Assembly (NCBI GenBank): GCA_002449585.1
Contig: DJXD01000002.1
Location: 1 to 7,602, forward strand
Direction: 5' to 3'
DNA from: Ruminococcus sp. UBA7013
GTDB lineage: Bacteria; Bacillota; Clostridia; Oscillospirales; Ruminococcaceae
DNA length: 7,602 nucleotides
Under the pieces are notes generated by a model. It saw only the letters and a program-made list of their open reading frames with translations. It had not been told where the DNA came from and made no database searches. Position numbers and translations under genes: made by a program. Positions 1 through 6,011 of this stretch are shown here, one piece after another (the first letter of the stretch is position 1; each line of letters opens with the position of its first letter).

Positions 1-9
1 TGATATAAT
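1..9 (+). promoter_or_regulatory. Extended -10 promoter element at window edge
   Basis: The window opens with TGATATAAT, a TGN extended -10 with a perfect TATAAT hexamer. Its -35 would lie upstream of the window and cannot be seen. Transcription would begin near position 16, ahead of the small gene at 57 and the viperin-like gene behind it. The same ten bases, TGATATAATA, form the -10 of the CRISPR leader promoter at 5151-5160, so the element matches what this genome uses as a strong promoter. It is partial evidence only. Confidence 0.5.
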
Positions 10-56
10 AATTACAATGAAAGCCCAAATGCTATATTATGAAAGGAGAATGCATT

Positions 57-347
57 ATGAAAGAAATGATGATCATGTGCAAAGATTCAGGAACGAAAGG
101 AATTATTAATTTTTATGCTGTGGATGGAAACGAAAATTATTTTCTGTTTCAGCAGAAATTCCGCCATAGTACATATGATTTCTATAAGAAAGGTATCCCG
201 TTGAGCCGGGCATTCAGCCACAGAAATACACATGATAATAAAGCAATCGCCAATGTAATCAAGAGACTTCCGGCGCAAATTGCCTATGCTGAAAGAGAAT
301 ATGGCATTGCCATCATGAACAAAACAAAAATCTGGAACGCCGCTTAA
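57..347 (+). CDS. Unrecognised 96-aa protein, first gene of the viperin-like unit
   Basis: I do not recognise this family. The start is ATG 57, which has GGAG at 45-48 with 8-nt spacing. The in-frame ATG at 39 lies 5' of that site and has no ribosome binding site of its own. The product is small, soluble and basic, with no signal peptide, membrane segment, Cys cluster or P-loop. The N-terminal half looks beta-rich (GIINFYAVDGNENYFLFQQ). A basic segment, RHSTYDFYKKGIPLSRAFSH (about 36-55), follows, and then a helical C-terminal part with VIKRLPAQIAYAEREYGI. The viperin-like gene starts 21 nt downstream with no terminator between, so the two are very probably co-transcribed. Many prokaryotic viperins sit beside nucleotide kinases, but nothing here suggests a kinase. 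It could be an accessory, regulatory or substrate-handling partner; this is inference from position alone. Confidence 0.75.
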   Translation: MKEMMIMCKDSGTKGIINFYAVDGNENYFLFQQKFRHSTYDFYKKGIPLSRAFSHRNTHDNKAIANVIKRLPAQIAYAEREYGIAIMNKTKIWNAA

Positions 348-368
348 ATAGCGCAAGGAGGAACTGCT

Positions 369-1235
369 ATGAACAAAAATCTGAAAGTGAATCTTCATGT
401 ATGTGAACATTGCAATTATCATTGCGAACATTGTTTTGCAAAATTCGGCTGCAAAGAAACCCTTCCAATAGAGAACTGGGAAATGATTATTGAAAATGTG
501 ATGCAGTCCGGCAGAGTGAGAGAAATCAACATTGCAGGCGGTGAACCGCTTCTGCATCCCCAGATGATGGATATTGTGGATGCTGTCCGCTCTTATGATA
601 TTCCGGTCAGTCTGGTGACAAATGGTTCACTGATGACAAAGAACTGGATCATGCAGAATGCGAAGAAATTCAAGACAATTGGTTTTTCAGTGGATGCGCT
701 CACGCCGGAATTGCAAAGAAGCATTGGCAGATGCACCGGATCTGGAGCGGTGATTTCTGCGGAAGAATTTGGCGAAAAAATCATATTATTACGGGAAGTG
801 AATCCGGAAATCAAAATCAAGATCAATACTGTTGTGTCACAGATCAACAAACTTGATAACTTAGCAAACTACATACAGGCATGGAATGTGGATCGGTGGA
901 AACTGCTCAAAATGCAGATCTTTGATGATGGCAAACATTGCAATGAAGGCATTGCTATTAATGATCAAGAATATGATGCATATGTGAACAATGCGCTTTC
1001 TGCATTAGGGATAGACTTTCACCCTGAAAAAGTCCTGTATCAGGCCGGGAATATGGAAATTGTTGCGGAGCGTCAGCTGAGAGGCGGCTATTTGATGATC
1101 GGTGCGAATGGTTTCCTGTTGGATGATACAAAGAATTCCAGCTATACAAAGATAAGCGATTGTCAGAAAGAAAGCTTTCATGAAGGGCTGAAACGTCTGA
1201 CATTTTATGAAGAAGTATATGCATCCAGATATTAA
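369..1235 (+). CDS. Viperin-like radical SAM enzyme (prokaryotic viperin, pVip)
   Basis: A 288-residue radical SAM protein. The 4Fe-4S motif CNYHCEHC gives C15, C19 and C22. GGEP at 57-60 is the SAM-binding motif and NGS at 85-87 follows. What points to viperin rather than a generic radical SAM enzyme is the further ordered match, recalled from the animal protein: VSLVTNGSL..W, FSVDA, IGR (119-121), KINTVV (151-156), NVDRWK (173-178) and the Y-L segment near 241. IGR, KIN and RWK include the positions that hold the nucleotide triphosphate in viperin. Viperins convert CTP, or other NTPs in bacteria, to 3'-deoxy-3',4'-didehydro nucleotides that terminate viral RNA synthesis. The protein lacks the N-terminal amphipathic helix of animal viperin and has a short C-terminus, as expected for bacterial forms. 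AAGGAGG at 355-361 sits 7 nt before the ATG. Its substrate cannot be told from sequence; a radical SAM enzyme of related but different function is the main alternative. Confidence 0.82.
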   Translation: MNKNLKVNLHVCEHCNYHCEHCFAKFGCKETLPIENWEMIIENVMQSGRVREINIAGGEPLLHPQMMDIVDAVRSYDIPVSLVTNGSLMTKNWIMQNAKKFKTIGFSVDALTPELQRSIGRCTGSGAVISAEEFGEKIILLREVNPEIKIKINTVVSQINKLDNLANYIQAWNVDRWKLLKMQIFDDGKHCNEGIAINDQEYDAYVNNALSALGIDFHPEKVLYQAGNMEIVAERQLRGGYLMIGANGFLLDDTKNSSYTKISDCQKESFHEGLKRLTFYEEVYASRY

Positions 1236-1238
1236 ATA

Positions 1239-1267
1239 TTGACTTTTTGGGAAAAATATGTTATACT
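1239..1267 (+). promoter_or_regulatory. Promoter of the cas13d-cas1-cas2 operon
   Basis: TTGACT at 1239-1244 and TATACT at 1262-1267 are separated by exactly 17 bp, a near-consensus sigma-A promoter that begins 3 nt after the stop codon of the viperin-like gene. Transcription would start near 1274, about 24 nt before the cas13d ATG. No terminator is visible between the two units, so read-through from the viperin-like gene is also possible. Confidence 0.85.
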
Positions 1268-1283
1268 ATCTATAATATTTTTA

Positions 1284-1290
1284 GTGGAGG
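1284..1290 (+). promoter_or_regulatory. Ribosome binding site that fixes the cas13d start
   Basis: GTGGAGG lies 7 nt before ATG 1298. It decides against the longer reading frame from TTG 1247, which would start between the -35 and -10 of the promoter and so would not be in the transcript. Confidence 0.8.
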
Positions 1291-1297
1291 ACTAAAT

Positions 1298-3931
1298 ATG
1301 AAAAAGCAAAAAAGCAAAAAAACAGTTTCAAAGACTTCGGGATTAAAAGAAGCGCTTTCTGTACAGGGCACTGTGATTATGACCTCTTTCGGGAAAGGAA
1401 ACATGGCTAATCTGTCTTATAAAATTCCTTCTTCTCAGAAACCACAGAATTTGAATTCTTCAGCAGGGCTGAAAAATGTGGAGGTATCCGGGAAAAAAAT
1501 CAAATTCCAGGGGCGGCATCCTAAAATTGCGACTACGGATAATCCTCTTTTCAAACCTCAGCCAGGCATGGATCTGCTTTGTTTGAAGGACAAGCTGGAA
1601 ATGCATTATTTCGGCAAAACATTTGATGATAATATTCATATTCAGTTGATTTATCAGATTCTGGATATTGAAAAGATTCTCGCTGTACATGTCAATAATA
1701 TTGTATTTACGCTAGATAATGTGCTACATCCCCAAAAGGAAGAATTGACAGAGGATTTCATTGGCGCAGGCGGCTGGCGGATCAATCTGGATTATCAAAC
1801 ACTGCGAGGGCAGACGAATAAATATGATCGTTTCAAAAATTATATCAAAAGAAAAGAATTGCTGTATTTTGGGGAAGCATTTTATCATGAAAACGAACGT
1901 CGTTATGAAGAAGATATTTTTGCAATTCTGACATTGCTTTCTGCTCTCCGGCAATTCTGTTTTCACAGTGATCTCAGCAGTGATGAATCAGATCATGTAA
2001 ATAGCTTTTGGCTTTATCAGCTAGAGGATCAGCTTTCTGATGAGTTCAAGGAAACGCTGAGCATCCTCTGGGAAGAAGTCACAGAGCGCATTGATAGTGA
2101 ATTTCTCAAGACCAATACTGTTAATTTACATATTCTGTGTCATGTTTTCCCAAAAGAAAGCAAAGAAACCATTGTCCGGGCTTACTATGAATTTCTGATC
2201 AAGAAAAGTTTCAAGAACATGGGCTTTTCGATCAAGAAATTAAGAGAAATCATGCTGGAACAATCTGATTTAAAATCATTCAAAGAAGATAAATATAATT
2301 CCGTCCGTGCAAAATTATATAAATTATTTGATTTCATCATTACTTATTATTATGATCATCATGCATTCGAGAAAGAAGCCCTAGTTTCTTCCCTCCGCAG
2401 TTCCCTGACAGAAGAAAACAAAGAAGAAATCTATATCAAAACAGCCAGAACATTGGCATCTGCTCTCGGTGCGGATTTCAAAAAGGCCGCTGCGGATGTC
2501 AATGCCAAAAATATCAGAGATTATCAGAAAAAAGCAAATGATTACCGCATCTCTTTTGAAGATATTAAAATTGGCAATACCGGAATTGGCTATTTTTCAG
2601 AATTGATTTATATGCTGACATTATTACTGGATGGCAAAGAAATCAATGATCTGCTCACAACTCTGATTAATAAATTTGATAATATTATTTCTTTTATTGA
2701 TATTCTCAAAAAATTAAATCTTGAATTCAAATTCAAACCCGAATATGCGGATTTCTTCAACATGACAAATTGTAGATATACCCTTGAAGAACTCCGTGTG
2801 ATCAATAGCATTGCCAGAATGCAGAAACCCTCTGCGGATGCTAGAAAAATAATGTATCGGGATGCCCTCCGTATTCTGGGCATGGATAACCGGCCAGATG
2901 AAGAAATCGACAGAGAACTAGAAAGAACTATGCCCGTTGGTGCAGATGGTAAATTCATTAAAGGAAAACAAGGTTTCCGTAATTTTATCGCCAGCAATGT
3001 GATTGAAAGCTCTCGCTTTCATTATCTGGTCAGATATAATAACCCCCATAAAACAAGAACCCTTGTGAAAAATCCTAATGTTGTCAAGTTCGTCCTCGAA
3101 GGTATCCCAGAAACACAGATAAAACGCTATTTCGATGTCTGCAAAGGACAGGAAATTCCCCCTACTTCAGATAAATCCGCTCAAATTGATGTACTCGCCA
3201 GAATTATCTCCTCTGTTGATTATAAAATCTTTGAGGATGTTCCCCAAAGTGCAAAAATCAATAAAGATGACCCTTCCCGGAATTTTTCCGATGCTCTCAA
3301 AAAACAACGCTATCAGGCAATCGTGAGCCTGTATCTAACTGTCATGTATCTGATTACTAAAAATCTGGTCTATGTCAATTCCCGTTATGTGATCGCCTTC
3401 CATTGTCTGGAACGTGATGCCTTCCTGCATGGTGTCACACTCCCCAAAATGAATAAAAAAATCGTTTACAGCCAATTGACCACGCATCTCCTAACTGATA
3501 AAAATTATACTACTTATGGCCATCTGAAAAATCAGAAAGGTCATAGAAAATGGTATGTGCTTGTGAAAAATAATCTCCAGAATTCAGATATTACCGCTGT
3601 CTCCTCATTCAGGAATATCGTTGCCCATATCAGCGTTGTACGCAATAGCAATGAATATATCAGCGGAATCGGTGAATTGCATTCCTATTTTGAACTTTAT
3701 CATTATTTAGTACAAAGCATGATTGCTAAAAATAACTGGTATGATACCAGTCATCAACCTAAAACAGCCGAATATCTCAATAACCTGAAAAAACATCATA
3801 CTTATTGTAAAGATTTTGTCAAGGCTTATTGCATTCCTTTCGGGTATGTCGTGCCCAGATATAAAAATCTCACAATCAATGAACTGTTTGACAGAAATAA
3901 TCCTAATCCAGAACCAAAAGAAGAGGTCTAA
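1298..3931 (+). CDS. cas13d: Cas13d, type VI-D CRISPR effector RNase
   Basis: RNA-guided, RNA-cleaving single effector. It matures its own pre-crRNA and, once bound to target RNA, cuts RNA through a composite site made of two HEPN domains. Both catalytic RxxxxH motifs are intact: RQFCFH at R218-H223 (HEPN1) and RNIVAH at R772-H777 (HEPN2). Segments that I recognise from Eubacterium siraeum Cas13d run in the same order: DNPL and FGKTFDDNIHIQLIYQILD in the N-terminal domain, KNMGFSIKKLREIMLE, GKEINDLLTTLINKFDNI, RNFIASNVI..SRFHYLVRY, RYVIAFH and, near the end, YCKDFVKAYCIPFGY and RYKNLTI. Length is 877 aa, at the short end for Cas13d (usually about 920-970). The 554-residue distance between the HEPN arginines and about 100 residues after HEPN2 match what I recall for the E. 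siraeum enzyme, so the shortening lies before HEPN1. The first 11 residues are Lys-rich. cas1 follows after 1 nt. No WYL accessory gene is present. Confidence 0.97.
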   Translation: MKKQKSKKTVSKTSGLKEALSVQGTVIMTSFGKGNMANLSYKIPSSQKPQNLNSSAGLKNVEVSGKKIKFQGRHPKIATTDNPLFKPQPGMDLLCLKDKLEMHYFGKTFDDNIHIQLIYQILDIEKILAVHVNNIVFTLDNVLHPQKEELTEDFIGAGGWRINLDYQTLRGQTNKYDRFKNYIKRKELLYFGEAFYHENERRYEEDIFAILTLLSALRQFCFHSDLSSDESDHVNSFWLYQLEDQLSDEFKETLSILWEEVTERIDSEFLKTNTVNLHILCHVFPKESKETIVRAYYEFLIKKSFKNMGFSIKKLREIMLEQSDLKSFKEDKYNSVRAKLYKLFDFIITYYYDHHAFEKEALVSSLRSSLTEENKEEIYIKTARTLASALGADFKKAAADVNAKNIRDYQKKANDYRISFEDIKIGNTGIGYFSELIYMLTLLLDGKEINDLLTTLINKFDNIISFIDILKKLNLEFKFKPEYADFFNMTNCRYTLEELRVINSIARMQKPSADARKIMYRDALRILGMDNRPDEEIDRELERTMPVGADGKFIKGKQGFRNFIASNVIESSRFHYLVRYNNPHKTRTLVKNPNVVKFVLEGIPETQIKRYFDVCKGQEIPPTSDKSAQIDVLARIISSVDYKIFEDVPQSAKINKDDPSRNFSDALKKQRYQAIVSLYLTVMYLITKNLVYVNSRYVIAFHCLERDAFLHGVTLPKMNKKIVYSQLTTHLLTDKNYTTYGHLKNQKGHRKWYVLVKNNLQNSDITAVSSFRNIVAHISVVRNSNEYISGIGELHSYFELYHYLVQSMIAKNNWYDTSHQPKTAEYLNNLKKHHTYCKDFVKAYCIPFGYVVPRYKNLTINELFDRNNPNPEPKEEV

Positions 3932-3932
3932 T

Positions 3933-4811
3933 ATGGCAGAAATCGGCTGGCGCACCCTTGTTATTCAGTCAAAATCAAAACTGAACTGCATCAACGGGAA
4001 TCTGATCATCTGCCAAGGGGAACAGAAAATTTCTGTTCCCCTCCCACAGATCAAAATCATTCTTCTGGAACATCCCGCAATCGAATTCAGTTCTGGATTG
4101 ATTGCACAATTATCAGAAAAAAACATCAAAATCATCTTTTGCGATAAAAAACATAATCCTTGTGCTGAAATGACTGCTTATATGGAACATACACTCACGG
4201 CAGGCAATCTCATCCAACAAGCAGAATGGAAAAAAATAGAAAAAGATAAGCTTTGGCAGATGATTGTTTCTAATAAAGTTAAAAATCAGCAGTATATCTT
4301 GAAAAAATATCACCTTGTCAATGCTTCCGCCGTGCTTGCACTTCTCAAATCCCTCAAGCCAGGGGATGAATCCAATATTGAAGCCACCGCCGCAAAACTC
4401 TATTTTTCTGCATTGTTTGGTTCTTCCTTTGTGCGAAGAACAGAAAATGACATCAATGCGGCTTTGAATTATGGATATTCTATTATCCGCTCACAAACAA
4501 ACAGATGTGTTACAATGCATGGGTATCATACAGCAATTGGCATTCATCACCATAATGAAACAAATCCATTCAATCTAACTTGCGACATGATGGAACCCTT
4601 TCGCCCTTTTGTGGATGAATATGTCTATCAACATCAGAAAGAAGAATTCAATCAAAATTATCGAAAATCTTTAATTTCCCTAAGTACAATGGAAATTCTC
4701 TATAATGGCAAACATACACAGCTCCAAACTGCAATTGATCTGTATGTTTTGGACTGCATCAAATATATGAATAAAGAAGCGCACACAATCGGAAAGGTGG
4801 AATTTCCATGA
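3933..4811 (+). CDS. cas1: Cas1 integrase, type II-like lineage
   Basis: Metal-dependent DNA integrase of the spacer acquisition complex, working with Cas2. It is 292 residues and begins MAEIGWRTLVI, like Cas1 of type II systems. The catalytic set is visible: E150 in NIEATAAKLYF, a His in GIHHHNETNPFNL (H205-H207, most likely H205) and E221 in MEPFRPFVDEYV. ATG 3933 is chosen because AAGAGG at 3921-3926 precedes it at 6-nt spacing and the conserved N-terminus starts there. The in-frame ATG at 3816 would add 39 residues that read across the cas13d end and resemble nothing in Cas1. The gene follows the cas13d stop after one base and overlaps cas2 by ATGA, so the three are co-translated. A strong palindrome lies within its codons 28-37 (listed separately). 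Cas1 of type II character is known in type VI-D loci. Confidence 0.96.
   Translation: MAEIGWRTLVIQSKSKLNCINGNLIICQGEQKISVPLPQIKIILLEHPAIEFSSGLIAQLSEKNIKIIFCDKKHNPCAEMTAYMEHTLTAGNLIQQAEWKKIEKDKLWQMIVSNKVKNQQYILKKYHLVNASAVLALLKSLKPGDESNIEATAAKLYFSALFGSSFVRRTENDINAALNYGYSIIRSQTNRCVTMHGYHTAIGIHHHNETNPFNLTCDMMEPFRPFVDEYVYQHQKEEFNQNYRKSLISLSTMEILYNGKHTQLQTAIDLYVLDCIKYMNKEAHTIGKVEFP
4016..4042. other. Near-perfect palindrome inside cas1 (RNA hairpin)
   Basis: AGGGGAACAGAAA at 4016-4028 is followed by one A and then its exact reverse complement at 4030-4042. In RNA this gives a 12-bp stem with a 3-nt loop, about 84 nt into the cas1 coding sequence. No T-run follows on either side, so it is not an intrinsic terminator. 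It may tune cas1-cas2 expression relative to cas13d, or be chance within codons for QGEQKISVPL. Confidence 0.6.
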
Positions 4812-5128
4812 ATAACGATAAAAATGGTGTCATTCTTGTTTCTTTTGATCTTCCAACAACTGACAACAAAGCAAGAGCGGCTTATCGAAAATTTAGGAAA
4901 TATCTACAATCCAAGGGGTATTCTATGTTGCAGGAATCTACTTATGTGAAATTACTGCATCATGCTTCAAATACTCCTTCGGAAATCCGTGACATCGAAA
5001 AAAATGCCCCAAAAGACGGAAAAATTTTTGTTTTTCCCCTAACATGGGCACAATTTAAGAAGATCACCTATATTCGTGGAACACCTTTTAATTTTTCTTT
5101 GTTTTCAGATGAAATTTTTTACATTTAG
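4808..5128 (+). CDS. cas2: Cas2, spacer acquisition subunit
   Basis: Small ferredoxin-fold protein that bridges two Cas1 dimers during spacer integration. It is 106 residues, a usual size for Cas2. The first strand VILVSFDLP carries the conserved acidic residue D14; RAAYRKFRKYLQSKGYSMLQES is the following helix and strand, and IFVFPLTWAQFKKI a later strand and helix. The start codon overlaps the cas1 stop as ATGA (4808-4811), and GGTGG at 4796-4800 serves as ribosome binding site. Its stop lies 2 nt before the -35 of the array promoter, so the acquisition genes and the leader are packed together. Confidence 0.95.
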   Translation: MNNDKNGVILVSFDLPTTDNKARAAYRKFRKYLQSKGYSMLQESTYVKLLHHASNTPSEIRDIEKNAPKDGKIFVFPLTWAQFKKITYIRGTPFNFSLFSDEIFYI

Positions 5129-5130
5129 GC

Positions 5131-5159
5131 TTGACATTTGTGCAAAAGTGTGATATAAT
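5131..5159 (+). promoter_or_regulatory. CRISPR leader promoter, perfect consensus
   Basis: TTGACA (5131-5136), a 17-bp spacer, and TATAAT (5154-5159) with TG at 5151-5152 giving an extended -10. All twelve hexamer positions match sigma-A consensus. Transcription should start near 5165-5167, leaving only about 29 nt of leader RNA before the first repeat at 5195. This fixes array transcription as + strand, which matches the repeat-then-spacer orientation Cas13d needs. Confidence 0.92.
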
Positions 5160-5167
5160 AGAATCAA

Positions 5168-5194
5168 AGGAAATTATGTTTTGTATAGTTTCCT
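5168..5194 (+). other. Leader hairpin flush with the first CRISPR repeat
   Basis: AGGAAATTAT (5168-5177) pairs with ATAGTTTCCT (5185-5194), 10 bp with one G-U pair and a 7-nt loop. The stem begins 1-3 nt after the predicted transcription start and ends at the base before repeat 1, so it would take up nearly the whole 5' leader of the pre-crRNA. It could protect the 5' end, block unwanted processing, or serve as DNA as the leader anchor for Cas1-Cas2 integration. The role is inference. Confidence 0.65.
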
Positions 5195-5429
5195 CAACTA
5201 CAACCCCGTAAAAATACGGGGTTCTGAAACTTTGACGTCGATTGTAAGCAATCGATGATACAACTACAACCCCGTAAAAATACGGGGTTCTGAAACTGTG
5301 CCTGTGGTTTTGATTTTGAGATTCTTTCAACTACAACCCCGTAAAAATACGGGGTTCTGAAACGCTTGAAGTTGTAAATCGGGAGACCTGTAGCAACTAC
5401 AACCCCGTAAAAATACGGGGTTCTGAAAC

Positions 5430-5482
5430 TAGCTTCAATGGCCAAAAATGTCCCAAATCTCTTAAATGCAATCTCGGTTAAT
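5430..5482 (+). other. Oversized spacer 4 (53 nt) with an in-sense ATG frame
   Basis: It is 53 nt where most spacers are 30-36, and shows no repeat remnant. An ATG at 5438 opens a frame reading MAKNVPNLLNAISVN up to the spacer end; it then runs through repeat 5 to a TGA at 5513-5515. No Shine-Dalgarno precedes it. The reading resembles the start of an ordinary protein, so the spacer may carry a gene start in sense orientation, but a frame this short can be chance. Confidence 0.6.
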
Positions 5483-5588
5483 CAACTACAACCCCGTAAA
5501 AATACGGGGTTCTGAAACCACCGTCTTTGCAGATATGTGTTACATCGGAATGCAACTACAACCCCGTAAAAATACGGGGTTCTGAAAC

Positions 5589-5642
5589 CGAAAGGAGGTG
5601 TTAGTATGGGTGAAGGAATCGGAGGCGGTGTTGATTGGTAAA
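5589..5642 (+). other. Oversized spacer 6 (54 nt) holding SD, ATG and an 11-codon ORF
   Basis: Two bases after repeat 6 comes AAAGGAGGTG (5591-5600), then ATG at 5606 with 7 nt between AGGAGG and ATG. The frame encodes MGEGIGGGVDW and stops at TAA 5639-5641, one base before repeat 7. The spacer therefore holds a complete translation unit, from ribosome binding site to stop. It may be phage-derived sequence caught in sense orientation, or a functional micro-ORF in the array transcript. Confidence 0.6.
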
Positions 5643-5881
5643 CAACTACAACCCCGTAAAAATACGGGGTTCTGAAACTCTGCCTTTACATAACGGATAT
5701 GTTGTCTTCTCAACTACAACCCCGTAAAAATACGGGGTTCTGAAACGCCAATCCGTACCAATGATGATTCTGCCACCCAACTACAACCCCGTAAAAATAC
5801 GGGGTTCTGAAACCCGGCATGCACTGTGATTGTTTCAACGGCCTGCAACTACAACCCCGTAAAAATACGGGGTTCTGAAAC

Positions 5882-6011
5882 CTTAAGGAGGTGATAGGAA
5901 TGGACGATCAGTCTTGTGAATACGAATGCTAAGGAGACATTCAATATCCTATCGGACTCTAATAAACTAATCAGAGTCCATGACACAAAACCCGGTGACT
6001 TTCGCCACCGG
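5882..6011 (+). other. 130-nt inter-repeat segment (spacer 10): SD, 10-codon ORF, two hairpins
   Basis: It is four times normal spacer length, with intact repeats on both sides and no repeat remnant inside. AAGGAGGTGA (5885-5894) is a full complement of the 16S anti-SD. ATG 5900 follows and encodes MDDQSCEYEC, ending at TAA 5930-5932. Downstream, GGACTCT (5954-5960) pairs with AGAGTCC (5973-5979), and CCGGTG (5992-5997) pairs with CACCGG (6006-6011), the second ending exactly at repeat 11. The second hairpin follows ACAAAA and looks like a terminator stem without its T-run. It could be an abnormal acquisition, an insertion into a spacer, or a functional element. Confidence 0.65.

Noticed and set aside
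39..56. Start of the small first gene at ATG 39.
   Set aside because: The only Shine-Dalgarno (45-48) lies downstream of it and fits ATG 57.
87..557. A 156-codon - strand frame opposite the small gene and the viperin-like gene.
   Set aside because: It is a shadow of two well-supported + strand genes with good ribosome sites; no family resemblance is seen.
1247..1297. A longer cas13d frame starting at TTG 1247 (17 extra residues).
   Set aside because: The start lies between the -35 and -10 of the cas13d promoter and lacks a ribosome binding site; ATG 1298 has GTGGAGG at 7-nt spacing.
3816..3932. A longer cas1 frame starting at ATG 3816.
   Set aside because: The extra 39 residues overlap the end of cas13d, have no resemblance to Cas1, and ATG 3933 has its own ribosome site and the conserved N-terminus.
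5129..5194. A tracrRNA or separate anti-repeat near the array.
   Set aside because: No partial repeat complement is found outside the array, and Cas13d needs none.
5088..5445. Two - strand open frames across the array with recurring FRTPYFYGVVV.
   Set aside because: They are translations of the 36-nt repeat, which is a multiple of three and stop-free in that frame; no ribosome site or promoter supports them.
1367..5832. An 11-base match (GCACTGTGATT) between spacer 9 and the start of cas13d, as possible self-targeting.
   Set aside because: About one such match is expected by chance for this much spacer sequence in a window this size, the match does not extend, and it is in sense orientation.
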